Made by a program: the position numbers and the translations under genes. Below are positions 34,203-45,200 of a stretch of 64,000 bases of DNA, piece by piece. The stretch comes from Melieria omissa. Lineage: Eukaryota > Arthropoda > Insecta > Diptera > Ulidiidae. The notes beneath the pieces were generated by a model. That model ran no database searches. It worked only from the letters and a program-made list of their open reading frames with translations, and was not told where the DNA came from. Location: positions 31,417,298-31,481,297 of the forward strand of contig OZ020267.1 in NCBI GenBank assembly GCA_963971225.1, in the 5' to 3' direction. Numbering within the stretch: the stretch's first letter is position 1; every line of letters begins with the position of its first letter.

Positions 34203-35419
34203 TTGGATGAGTGCATAAGTTCGTGCCCGATTTGAAGTCAAAACTCAAATTGAAATTTTTCAAAACAAAATCTTTATTAATCAATTATGTATTCGCAATC
34301 ATGTTCGGCAGTCCACTCCCAATGATCAACACACTTACGGATCCCGGATTCATAAAATTCACGCGTTTTTTTGTTAAAAAAGAGGACAAGGTGGTTGTTA
34401 ACGTCGTCCACGGGTTTAAATTTTTTTCCATTCAAATTGTTCTGCAATGATCGGAATAAATGGTAATCAGAAGGCGCGATGTCTGGTGAATATGGAGGAT
34501 GCGATTTGATTTCCCAGTTCATCTGCTTCAGTTTGGACAGAGTCGGTTTTGCAACATGTGGTCTGGCGTTGTCGTGGTGGAAGAGGACTCCTTTGCGATT
34601 GGCCAAAATCGGATGTTTTTCTTCAATTACTTTCTTTAATTTGGCCAATTGCTGACAATACTTATTCGCGGTAATCGTTTCGCCAACGGGCAAGAGCTCA
34701 AAATATATCACTCCTCGGATATCCCACCACACACAGCAACACCTTCATCGGATGCAATCCACCTTTGGAGACCGGTTCCGCCTTCTCGTGTGCCTGTTTT
34801 CATGTTCGTTTTCGTTGGACATTGTTGTACAGAATCCATTTCTCGTCATCTGTCACAAACCGATCCAGAAATGGCTGTTGTTACACGGTCCACTTTATTT
34901 TTTTCACTCAACTGATGCGGCACCCAAGTATCGAGCTTCAAAGTGTACCCAATCTTTTTTAAATGACGAAATGCAGTTGATTTGTTGACGTTCAATTCTT
35001 GGGCAACCTCTTCCGCTGAAATGCGGGAATTTTTCTCAACAAGAGTGCGAATAACGTCGTCGTCAAGGTCGGAAGGCCGTCCAGCGCGAGGTTGGTCTTT
35101 GAGGTTAAAATCACCAACTCGAAATTTAGCAAACCATTTCTTCACTGTGCGAAGCGCTGGTGCAACGGTCCAAATAAACTGCTTCCAAAGCTCGTATAAC
35201 ATAATATGACGGTAATGTTCGTTTTCGTTATTCATTTTCAATGCGCTTTTCCAACAAGCAAACTCAAAGAAACCAAAATGATTTGACGCTTAATTCAAAG
35301 TTTGATTTGTCACGTTTACAAAGAATTACAACACGTATACATTTCAGTCATGAGTACCAACCGTGAACGATTGAAACGCCACCTAGTAAAATCGGGCACG
35401 AACTTATGCACTCATCCAA
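34203..35419 (-). mobile_element. mariner transposon, mellifera-like, inactivated
   Basis: Near-perfect inverted ends TTGGATGAGTGCATAAGTTC are flanked by TA at 34201-34202 and 35420-35421. The minus-strand transposase (about 35241-34277) starts with MNNENEHYRHIMLYE. It keeps the paired-like DNA-binding part (RAGRPSDLDDDVIRTL, then LNVNKSTAFRHLKKIGY), DDEKWILYNN with the first catalytic Asp, FHHDNARPH with the second, and HPPYSPDIAPSDYHLF with the third (34-residue spacing). An N-terminal deletion of about 30 residues and frameshifts around 34730-34860 make it defective. It lies in the candidate orb intron, opposite in sense. Confidence 0.92.
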
Positions 35420-35749
35420 TATATGCGATACTTATGGCAATCTAATGTGTCACGGAAAGCTAATGAAGAGGTGAGATTTTATGTCTGTGGTGACAGTAGA
35501 GATCCGCTAATTGCAGTGATCAGTTCTTAAGCCACGTCTAAGCTAGAAGGGTGCAGCAAACTTAAATAAGTCTGACCTGTCCGGGGAATGTCAACTAATG
35601 AGTTCTCTGATTCCTTGAATAAGCTCAGGTGGTACTTTATTTATACCTCAACGCATTTGGGTACTGCCTTCAGCTGTCATCAAGGCCACAGCTAACAGAT
35701 ATATTACCCCAACTCATAGCCGAGCATTGCATGCCGACAGAGGTGGCAC

Positions 35750-35962
35750 TTAAACGAAACTTACGTCAGCCTTCATATTGAACCAATATTCTAGGTTTCT
35801 TTTGTCCTTGTTGAGATAAGAAGTTTGGCTACGGTCGGGTCGTTTGTGTGCTTCTTCGATGTCAGTCACTTCAAAATTGAGTACTTTGGCAGCAACTTCC
35901 TGAGAGAGTCCGGTGTGGCTCTTTGGCCAGGAAAGCTTCTCCTTATATGTTTCGAAGGACAT
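35750..35962 (-). CDS. Unrecognised 70-residue open frame
   Basis: The frame starts MSFETYKEKLSWPKSH and is hydrophilic throughout, with no signal, membrane segment or known motif. It lies just right of the mariner in the orb intron, and the adjoining 35560-35740 may be old retroelement sequence. It may be a chance frame or a transposon relic. Confidence 0.12.
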   Translation of the reverse strand: MSFETYKEKLSWPKSHTGLSQEVAAKVLNFEVTDIEEAHKRPDRSQTSYLNKDKRNLEYWFNMKADVSFV

Positions 35963-37420
35963 AATTCAATAGAACGAAAGTGAACAAGTTCCATTCAACT
36001 CTATATGAATCGATCGGCCATCGGATAAAAGCCTAATTTGGTATGACAACAGTAACAACCGGACAACAGCGGCTACCAAATACAATTATCACACCCGTCC
36101 GCCCGCCACACTGTCCGCCATAATTACAATATATCAAACATTATGAATGGCTGCGTTCGCTTGTAGCCAACTTCGCGCGAAATCAGCCCATTGACTGGCC
36201 GCTTGCAGCGCTGCGGGGTGCCCGCACGGGTGCATGTAAATGTTCATATTTACATTATTTGTACATTTTCATGCAATTTATGCCTTCAACCCAACACCAA
36301 AAGGACCAAAGCACACAACAGCAACACGCCAGCCAAAGCGTCTATAATCGTAAGTGCGAGTGCAGCATTTGCCGCTGCAATAATTTGTGCAAAATTTGTG
36401 AAAGCAAAATCTTGTAATCTCGCTGCCGTCGCTGCTGCCGGCTCGGTGCCGCTGACTCCGTTACACAAGCAGCATTCAATTGCATTTTTCTGTTTTTGAA
36501 TACTTAATCGTAATATGACAAAGCGAGCGAGCGAGCAACAAAAACCGAAAAAATAAACTGGCAGAAGCGGAACTGAAGCTGCAGCGGACGAGCAGGAATG
36601 TACAGCGTCGGACATAACATCACACATTCGAGCAGTTGCCAAAAAATTCCGCTTTCGACATTGTTGTATGGTAAATACGGCAGCGTATCGTATCGATGGC
36701 CGCGGCGACGAGGGCAAAGAGCAAAGGGCGCAGGCCAAATGGGCAGCAACGAGCATTTGTCGCAATCGCTGCGAAGGCGCTGCAGGAGCCATTCCACAGC
36801 GCAAAGATTTCTAATTTCTGCTTTTTTCGTCTTTGTGCAGCGCGCAAGAAAGACATTTTAAATCCTTTCACAGTCGCCACCTCAGACGTTCAAGTATGTG
36901 GTGCGGTTGCCTGTGTACGTTGCTGGCGTGTGTGCTCGAGCGCCGGAGTGTATGTGTGTGTGTGAGTGTGTGAGATGGTTGTGTGCGGATGCGAATGCGG
37001 ATGCGGATGCTATTACAGTAAAAATTGAGTAACATTTTCCAGTTGGTAACAACTCAACACGACGACGATATTGAAGTCGTTAAGTGGTTAACATTTTTTG
37101 GCGAATTCAATTTGTTTCATGCGCTGGGACGGTGAATGTGAATGGCTGCGGTCTGCAAGCAGCGGCCCTGGTGGTATGTGGAGTGTGAAAAGTGTGTGGC
37201 AAGGACACGGCGCGTCGGCATGGCTTGCAGCCAAACAGAACAGTGCTTTAAATGGCTGTGCCGTAGCCGCCATTGCTTTGCCATTGATAAGATTTTCATT
37301 GTGCTATTCAGTAGAATTTCGTTTTTACACGTATTTGTATCTTAAGTGCATGAGAAAAGCTACTGATGCAACCTTCTCACACAACTTAGACTAAAAGTGG
37401 CAACATTTTTCTAATAATTT

Positions 37421-38312
37421 TTAACACTAGAAAGACCATTTCGGTAATTTTGACGGTTTTTCGTTTTTAAATATCTGTATTTTCTTTAGTACATTGCCCA
37501 ATAATAATATTATTTAAATAATTGTTTATTTTTGTTATTATTTACTTATTATTATTATTTATATTAATTATTATTTAAATAATATTATTTTTTATTTATA
37601 TTACTATGTAAAATTTGACTATGTTTTAGTATTTCGGTCAACTTTTGCTTTTATGATTTTTCTTTTTTTTATTCGAAAAAATTTTATACTTTTTTAACCC
37701 ACACTTTTTAATAGTGTGTGTGCTGAAAAAGAACACTCTTACCCATGTGATGGGGTACCCCAGTACAAATTGTACGAAAATTTCTCACTTTTTGTTTGCA
37801 CTGTAAGACATTTTAGCGTTTTTGTTAAGTTTTAAAGTTGTCTTTCGACAGGTTCAACAAATTTTTACGTTTTAAAGTTTTGGATAACGATGCTAGCCGA
37901 CCTTTACGACCCCAAACAAATAAAACGACTGCCATTTTTTGTTGATGAAATTGTTCTATTACAAATTTATTGCTTTAGAAAGTTTTACTTGGAAGAAATA
38001 TCTAAGAAATCGATGAAACTCCATAAAAAATGTGTTTGGTTATCCGGGTTCCCCAGCAACTAAATGGAATCAAACACTCGAAAATAAAGACATAATACCA
38101 TTTTGGGAGTTGTCATGAAGTTTCACCTTTCTAGGTTATCCGCAAGTATGTAAAATTTCAGTATCAAAGTAATTTGGGTACCCGGGTACCCCATCACACA
38201 CATAAGGGTTAAATTTATTTTGTGAAAAATTAGCCAAAATCGTCTGTACTTTTTGAGATATCAGCGAATATGATTTGTAGGTATGGAAAACATGCGGTCT
38301 TTCCAGTGTTAA
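37421..38312. mobile_element. piggyBac-type (TTAA) MITE, family B copy 1
   Basis: TTAA followed by CACTAGAAAGACC at the left and GGTCTTTCCAGTG followed by TTAA at the right define the ends. It matches the element at 51590-51831 on both sides of a nested insertion (37694-38212). It is non-coding. Confidence 0.8.
37694..38212. mobile_element. Second TTAA element nested in the family B MITE
   Basis: TTAACCCACAC on the left and ACACACATAAGGGTTAA on the right mark the ends. Inner GGGGTACCC motifs are repeated near 37750, 38045 and 38180. The empty site is visible in the shorter family member at 51590-51831. Confidence 0.65.
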
Positions 38313-38607
38313 CACTTAGATGTTCGACAGCCAGCAAGACTATACATGGTCTTCTAAGCTATGTGAGAAGCTCAAACTAGTACAATGAGTAAGCGGCCTT
38401 CTCTGCGAATGTTTTTGTTAGTCAGTTAATCATAGTCTGCTGAATTGAAATCTTTATTTTGTTTTCTTAAACTTTTGTGAATTATTTTCTGAAATCGGAA
38501 GATATCGGAGGATGTAATTACATTATGCGACAAAGAAAGAATGCTTCTTAAAATATGAAAAAAAAATCCAGGAACATACTTTCACATACTTTTTAGATAT
38601 TTTATCA

Positions 38608-39314
38608 TCAGGTGTACAACTTTGCTTCCGCCGTTTTTTTTCCAAAATTAAAAGCTTTATTGCGAAAAAGTGCTTACAGATGTATTATTCAAAGTATTGT
38701 CCGTCGCTAGCGACAACTTTCTCCCATCTTTCCGGCAATTTTCGGATCCCGGCTCGAAAAAAGGAGTCCTCTTTTGACGCTATCCATGAAGCAATCCATT
38801 TTTCCAATTCTTCGAAGGATTGAAAATGTTGATCTGCCAGGCCGTGTGCCATCGAACGGAATAGGTGGAAGTCAGAAGGGGCGACATCTGGGGAATACGG
38901 CGGGTGGGGCAAGACTTCCCATTTCAGCGTTTCCAGGTACTTTTTGACCACTTTTGCGACGTGAGGCCGAGAATTGTCATTTTTAAAACGTTGAAACCAC
39001 TCCCGACACGTTCTTTCACTCAGAGCAGCATCACCGTAAGTTTCTGAGAGCATTCGATGCGCTTCAGCTGCATTTTTTTTCGAATTGTAACAGAAAAGTG
39101 AAACTTCCCGCAAATGGCGAGAATTGGGCACATAAACGGACATTTTCGAGCGTGAATAATACGAAAACAAGAACAACTGTCACTGAAAGGGCGATGACAA
39201 TTCGTTAGGCACTGTCCACACTCACTTTAAAGGCATTACCATCTATGTATTTCAACCAGCCTCAGCCGGTACAGCCACCTATCGGAAAACGGCGGAAGCA
39301 AAGTTGTACACCTG
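38608..39314 (-). mobile_element. mariner deletion derivative, mauritiana-like
   Basis: The inverted ends TCAGGTGTACAACTTTGCTT are near perfect. The minus-strand frame, with its most likely start at 39143, reads MSVYVPNSRHLREVSLFCY and then KTCREW-type FQRFKND. It jumps directly to NSRPHVAKVV, the region of the second catalytic Asp, and continues through HPPYSPDVAPSDFHLF to LPERWEKVVASDGQYFE. The middle of the transposase, including the first catalytic Asp, has been deleted cleanly in frame, leaving about 707 bp. It is non-autonomous. Confidence 0.9.
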
Positions 39315-39843
39315 ATAAATTTTGCTAATTTTCAGATTTTTAATTTAGAAAAATATTTTGAATTAAAAGTGAAGTAAAAGCCTTAGCCTTGAGAAAATCA
39401 AAAAGAAAGCAAATTTTGAAAAAACATTAAAAGTGAAAATGGCCACATAATTTCTTAATCTATATTGAAACTTTTTTTTGCAACTTATTGGTAACAATGT
39501 ATTTTAAAATTTTTTTTACTCAATAAACTAATAAACAGAAAATATGTGTTTAAATTTTTTTGTGAAAAAAGTTTAAATTTGAGCCGCTTTTACACAGACA
39601 CTAATTAATTTTTTGTACAGATTTGTTTTGGGTTTTCTTAGTTGGAGTTTTACCTTTCAAATGACATCAAAATCGTTAAATTCTGAGACTATAAATTTTT
39701 TTAAATTTGTCTATGGAACGAACCACTGTGCAATGGCCTAAACTGCCTAAATGGCTCCGCTGTAGGACTGTCACTTTTTCCTACCTTCCTACCGAACACA
39801 TTTTTCATCGTCAATCAGTCTGGTGATTAGAGATCACTGCTCA

Positions 39844-40368
39844 GTACTACATGGGCTGAAAAGTCTTTGGCCTGACATAGAGATGGCGCCAAAAATTAAG
39901 AATTATTGTGTTGTACATGGAAAACCATCCTTAACTTAGATTCTGTCAAAGTTTCATGACATTTGGTTGACTCGTTTTCAAGTTATTGCTTTCGAAGTGA
40001 CGCTACCTCTGAATTTTTGTAAACAATGGAAAAAAGTGAATTTCGTGTTTTGATAAAACATTGCTATTTGATGGGCAAAAATACAGATGTATTATAACAT
40101 TTATCAAGCCATGCTTTTGTTTCCACTGTATTTTTGCCCATCAAATAGCAATGTTTTATCAAAACACGAAATTCACTTTTTTCCATTGTTTACAAAAATT
40201 CAGAGGTAGCGTCACTTCGAAAGCAATAACTTGAAAACGAGACAACCAAATGTCATGAAACTTTGACAGAATCTAAGTTAAGGATGGTTTTCCATGTACA
40301 ACACAATAATTCTTAATTTTTGGCGCCATCTCTATGTCAGGCCAAAGACTTTTCAGCCCATGTAGTAC
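39844..40368. mobile_element. Palindromic element made of two mariner 5' ends
   Basis: Two 243-bp arms (39844-40086 and 40126-40368) are inverted copies with at most a mismatch or two visible, joined by a 39-nt loop. Each arm begins ACTACATGGGCTGAAAAGTC and contains, reading inward, the start of a mariner-type transposase: MEKSEFRVLIKHCYLMGKN. TA dinucleotides occur at both outer edges. No catalytic domain is left. It lies in the candidate orb intron. Confidence 0.85.
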
Positions 40369-40489
40369 ACCAATGTCCTAAAAATGTACATATGTTTCCC
40401 AAAAAATAATGTTTAAATGTCTTAAAAACTGTCTGAGATTTGAAACTTACTTACCTAAGTGGCCATACAATCCGTTTCTAGGTTACGGT

Positions 40490-40640
40490 CTGACGCAAAA
40501 GTTTTCTCCAGGCTCTGTTTTGTGCGAGCCTTCTTCACTTGGTCACACCAAGAGATGATAGGGCGTCCTCAACTTGGTACTTCCGTTGGAGACACGTTGT
40601 TCTTCTTTGAGAATTGAAAGCCAGCATAAATTCACAACAT
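40490..40640 (-). mobile_element. Possible C-terminal fragment of a non-LTR reverse transcriptase
   Basis: On the minus strand the segment reads GRPIISWCDQVKKARTK, resembling the GRP-x-W-x-D-x-(V/I) motif near the end of many LINE ORF2 proteins. It is short and degenerate, and there are no clear element ends. Confidence 0.35.
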
Positions 40641-42238
40641 CCGGACCTAGTTAGATGATACGGTTAGTAGGTATTCCTTTGCCATATATGTAGGTTTCCA
40701 TTACCTTGACCAAGTATTAGCATTGAACTGTCTGTGACAAGAAACCTCATGTCCTGTATGCCTTCCTGTCAATCGCCAACTCCAGAGCGACAGTTGGCAG
40801 TTGCAAGAGTATTTCATGCTCGCTGTTAGCTGTTAAAGGTTAAAGTTTGCTCACACTCATCTTTGTTCGGCATTGCAAAAGACAGCTGAAATTGAAAATC
40901 CTTTGCTACTTAGGCGCATTGACTATGCGCTGACACATGGATACGTATGGTTTCTGCATTTGCATGCATTTGAGTTGAAAATTTTCGCATGCCAACGATT
41001 TGCATGTTGGATGACTGATGCAGCAGCTTGTGTGTCACTATCACACATCTTCACTGCAGAAATCCACTCAGTCGTCTGCCGGCTGCTGTGCGCAGGTAAG
41101 CCGCTGGTTACCTCATTAAGTTGTCATTCACTTTAAGACCACGCAGTCGCAGCTTAGCCAGCCATTCAGCCAGTAAGTCAGTGAGTCGACTTGCCACAAG
41201 CCGGTTGGCGCATCTCAGCACGCCGGAAAGTCTGCCATCGCTATTGAGCAGTGGGCGCGTGTGACAGCTTTTGCGCTATTTCCCGTTCAAATGTTAATTA
41301 CGCGTTTGTTTGTGTGGTGGGTGGACGGACGGAAGGAAGGGACGAAGGACGGAGTGAGCAGTTTGCCGCAAAACACAGGCAACTATTGACTGCTTTTCAC
41401 ACCCTGTGCTTGTGCGTGTATATATGTATGTTTGTGTGTAAGTGCGTGTGTTTGTGTTTGTGCCTTTGTGTGTGTGCGCGTACGACTTCACTTGTTGCCA
41501 TAATTTTCGTTAATCTGGCGTAATGAGTTGTACGCCATTTTTGGCAAATTGTTTGGCGAGTGGCTGATAACAATGTTTGCACTAATTTGACATTTTAATG
41601 GTGCTCCACTGACACTTGATGCGCTTTTAATTGCGCCAAATGTTCAAGTGTACTTGCCGCAAGTGTTGCCTTTGTTGTTGCCGTTGCCGTTTTCGCTGCT
41701 GCTGCTACTGCTGCTGACTGCGCCAATGCCTCCGATGGGCCCACAAGTCGCCTATGACTGCGCTTGTGTTTGACTGCGAATGGTTGTTGTTGTTGTTGCT
41801 GTCGTTATTGTCGGGCGCTGTAGTGGGTGTCGCAATGTCAATTGTTGCTGTACGCAAGTTTCATTGTGGCAGCTTGCACGATGTGCCAGCGACGACGGCA
41901 ACAACGGTGGCACTGGCGCTGGTGCTGGCGACAATTTTGCGGCATTTCGCATTTCGATAGCATTTGAAGTGTTAGTGTGAAATCATGGCAAAAGTAAACG
42001 ATTCATTAGTTTGAAATTGTTGCGGTTTTTAATGGCATCGAATGGACGGCGAGCGCCTTTTTGAAATTACAAGTTGCAAGTGCCGTTGTTGAATGGTCTC
42101 GGCCGATTTCAGTGCATAGCAGCGAACACAGATTAAAGCGGTTCGCCTGCTTAAAGCAGCTCTGCGGATTAGACTAATTATGCATAAATGTTTGCCTTGT
42201 TGCTTTCTGACTAATTCCTATGCTTTGCTTACTTGCAG

Positions 42239-45200
42239 TTTGAAACGAATGATTACTCGACCGCCAACATGAGGTCCTTATCCAGTGCTGGTGCCGATAT
42301 ACTAACAAAACACTCGATTAACTCGTTGCTCGAACAGCGTCAGGACTTTTTGAATCGACGCAATGAGGCCGCCGATGAACTTATCTCGCCGTTAAATGGT
42401 AAGTTTTCAATGCAGTAATCAAGTATGCGGGGCATTTATATAAATAAATAAATAATAATAAAATTAAATAAAATTAAGTAAAAAAAAATAAAATAAAATA
42501 AAATAAAATAAAATAAAATAAAATAAAATAAAATAAAATAAAATCAAATCAAATAAAATAAAATAAAATAAAATCAAATCAAATCAAATCAAATCAAATC
42601 AAATCAAATCAAATCAAATCAAATCAAATCAAATCAAATCAAATCAAATCAAATCAAATCAAATCAAATCAAATCAAATCAAATCAAATCAAATCAAGTC
42701 AAATCAAATCAAATCAAATCAAATCAAATCAAATCAAATCAAATCAAATCAAATCAAATCAAATCAAATCAAATCAAATCAAATCAAATCAAATCAAATC
42801 AAATCAAATCAAATCAAATCAAATCAAATCAAATCAAATCAAATCAAATCAAATCAAATCAAATCAAATCAAATCAAATCAAATCAAATCAAATCAAATC
42901 AAATCAAATCAAATCAAATCAAATCAAATCAAATCAAATCAAATAAAATAAAATAAAATAAAATAAAATAAAATAAAATAAAATAAAATAAAATAAAATA
43001 AAATAAAATAAAATAAAATAAAGTAAAATTAAATTAAATTAAAAGTAAATAAAATAAAATAAAATAAAATAAAATAAAATAAAATAAAATAAAATAAAAT
43101 AAAGTAAAATTAAATTAAATTAAAAGTAAATAAGATGAAATAAAATAAAATAAAATAAAATAAAATAAAATAAAATAAAATAAAATAAAATAAAATAAAG
43201 TAAATAAAATAAAATAAAATAAAATAAAATAAAAATCATTTTTAATAAAATCAAATCAAATAAAGTAAAATAAATAAAATAAAATAAAATAAAATAAAAT
43301 AAATCAAATATTGTATTTTAAAATTATTGAATACATTTTTAACAGTTTCCAAACTTCTTCTATTCAAAATATGTGCTCTATTGTGATATACGAATATGTT
43401 GTAATTCCATTACTTTATACAAGTTATTTATATGTTATTCAAATTAATTTCGATATAAGAATCATATTCATACTTTGAAGTGCAATTGTTAGCAGCCAGA
43501 AGGAAGAAAAAAGAAAGAAAGTCAACATCAGGGTTGACTTCAGTGGGCTTTTCCATGCGTTTACTTCAGAAGTTTACGCAGTTTATGGAGTTGAAATGCA
43601 TTGACACCAGTAATGATCTATTGTTCCATCTACTGCCAACAGACAGAGAACATTCCCGAACTCTTCTGCAAGCTAATGGTGGCTCAGGTATCGTCTCCAG
43701 CTATGACACACTGCATCGCACTTTTGTATTATGTGCTCAATAGTGGCGTTTGTTATTTCACAGAGTCTACAGACACTTTCCTCTTATAGATCCAATGTAT
43801 GAGTGGGCTTTCTTCAACTTGCAGTGCCCAGTTAGAAACCCAGTTCTCTGTCTTAGCTACTTGGACGAGTTCATCCACAATTCAAAATGGCTTGAATAAG
43901 CTTCTCAATTTGCAGTAAGAGAAACCCTCAACTTGGTCTATCACAATGAGCTCATTTCCGGCAAGTCCCATGCTCAGACAGCCACCTTAACCCTTTCGGG
44001 ACTACTGAGATAATACGTCTCAGCAAGTTTTTAAGGCCCCTCAAAATAATTATTGAAATATTACGACCCATGCAAAATATTTCTTTGATTTCGGTGTTCC
44101 CACATAAAAGGATGATTCCGAAATTTGTCAGCATCCAATATAATTTTCTAACCCCAACAGTCATGGCATGAGAAAATTTCTACTGAGAGTATTTTGTATT
44201 TCAAAATTAAACTCCGTCCCGAAAGGGTTAACCTAACCTAACCTTTCTTAGCTCCGTACTCAGTTCTATCTTAGTCTAAGGCATTTTTAACTCGATTTTT
44301 AGTTGTTACCTTTAATGAAGATTTTCAACTATCTGAGACCCGAGGCATTAGACCAGGATCTTGATACCTGGTTCTTTCTTTGAGTCTTAGTGAAGGACTC
44401 TGCTTCAAGGAGAGTCGTAGCTGCAGCAGTTCTAGCAATTCAGTACGCCTGCTTATTTTCGGGCTTTTTGAAAAGGAAGTGCGTTGTTATAAAGCTACCG
44501 TTGGCTACAGTGGTGGATTCACGGGGGTTTTGGGGGTTGAAACCCCCCGAAATATTAGAATCGGCAGTGAAACTACATACAAAATAAAAGGCATTTCATG
44601 AATATTAAGAAAATAATTGCTTCTTAGAATTAATTTTACTAAAGAATTACTTTTTGTCACCCCTCCCAAAATATATTTCTGAATCCACCCCTGGTTGGCT
44701 ACCGTTGCAGTGTGATTACACTAGACGAAGTAAACCATTTTTATGTGATATTAAATTTTGTGTAGCCTAGTGTAATCACACAATAATAAATAAATACATT
44801 TATGTTATAAATGTATGTAAGTTGAAGTGCTAAGGAAAATCTTGCATATTCGTCGCACTGCCACAAAGTACAAAATCGACTATTTGCGCGAAACGACGAC
44901 TGCCCACAACAACTCGAAGTTGGCACTTGCCACACGAGCAATTGGGCAGTACTTCATAAAATATATTATATAGATATATATATATTATAGATATGTACAT
45001 AAATATGCACATGTATGCAAAGGCAAAGGCAGAGCACTCGAGCTTGTGATGTGAGTGTGTGTGTGTTGGTGTGCGGTCGCAGTTGGAGTGCTTTGCCTAC
45101 GACAACATAAACTCGCTCAAACATTAAATTGATGCAATGCGATGCAAGTCAGCAGTTGCATATAGTTTTAATTTATTATATTTGCCAGATACTTAAAAAG

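Larger units (their letters stand above)
20125..42238 (+). other. Large candidate orb intron filled with mobile elements
   Basis: No conserved gene is seen in this 22 kb. Stretches not covered by the listed elements are 20.2-20.95 kb (GC- and CAG-rich), 23.3-25.2 kb (CAG/CAA microsatellites near 24500-24760), 29.3-32.6 kb (CAG/CAA runs at 30430-30470 and 30770-30850), 35.5-37.4 kb and 40.8-42.2 kb. The open frames there are low-complexity translations. Confidence 0.5.

Noticed and set aside
42446..43308. CRISPR-like array
   Set aside because: The repeat unit is five bases with no spacers, in an animal intron; it is a microsatellite.
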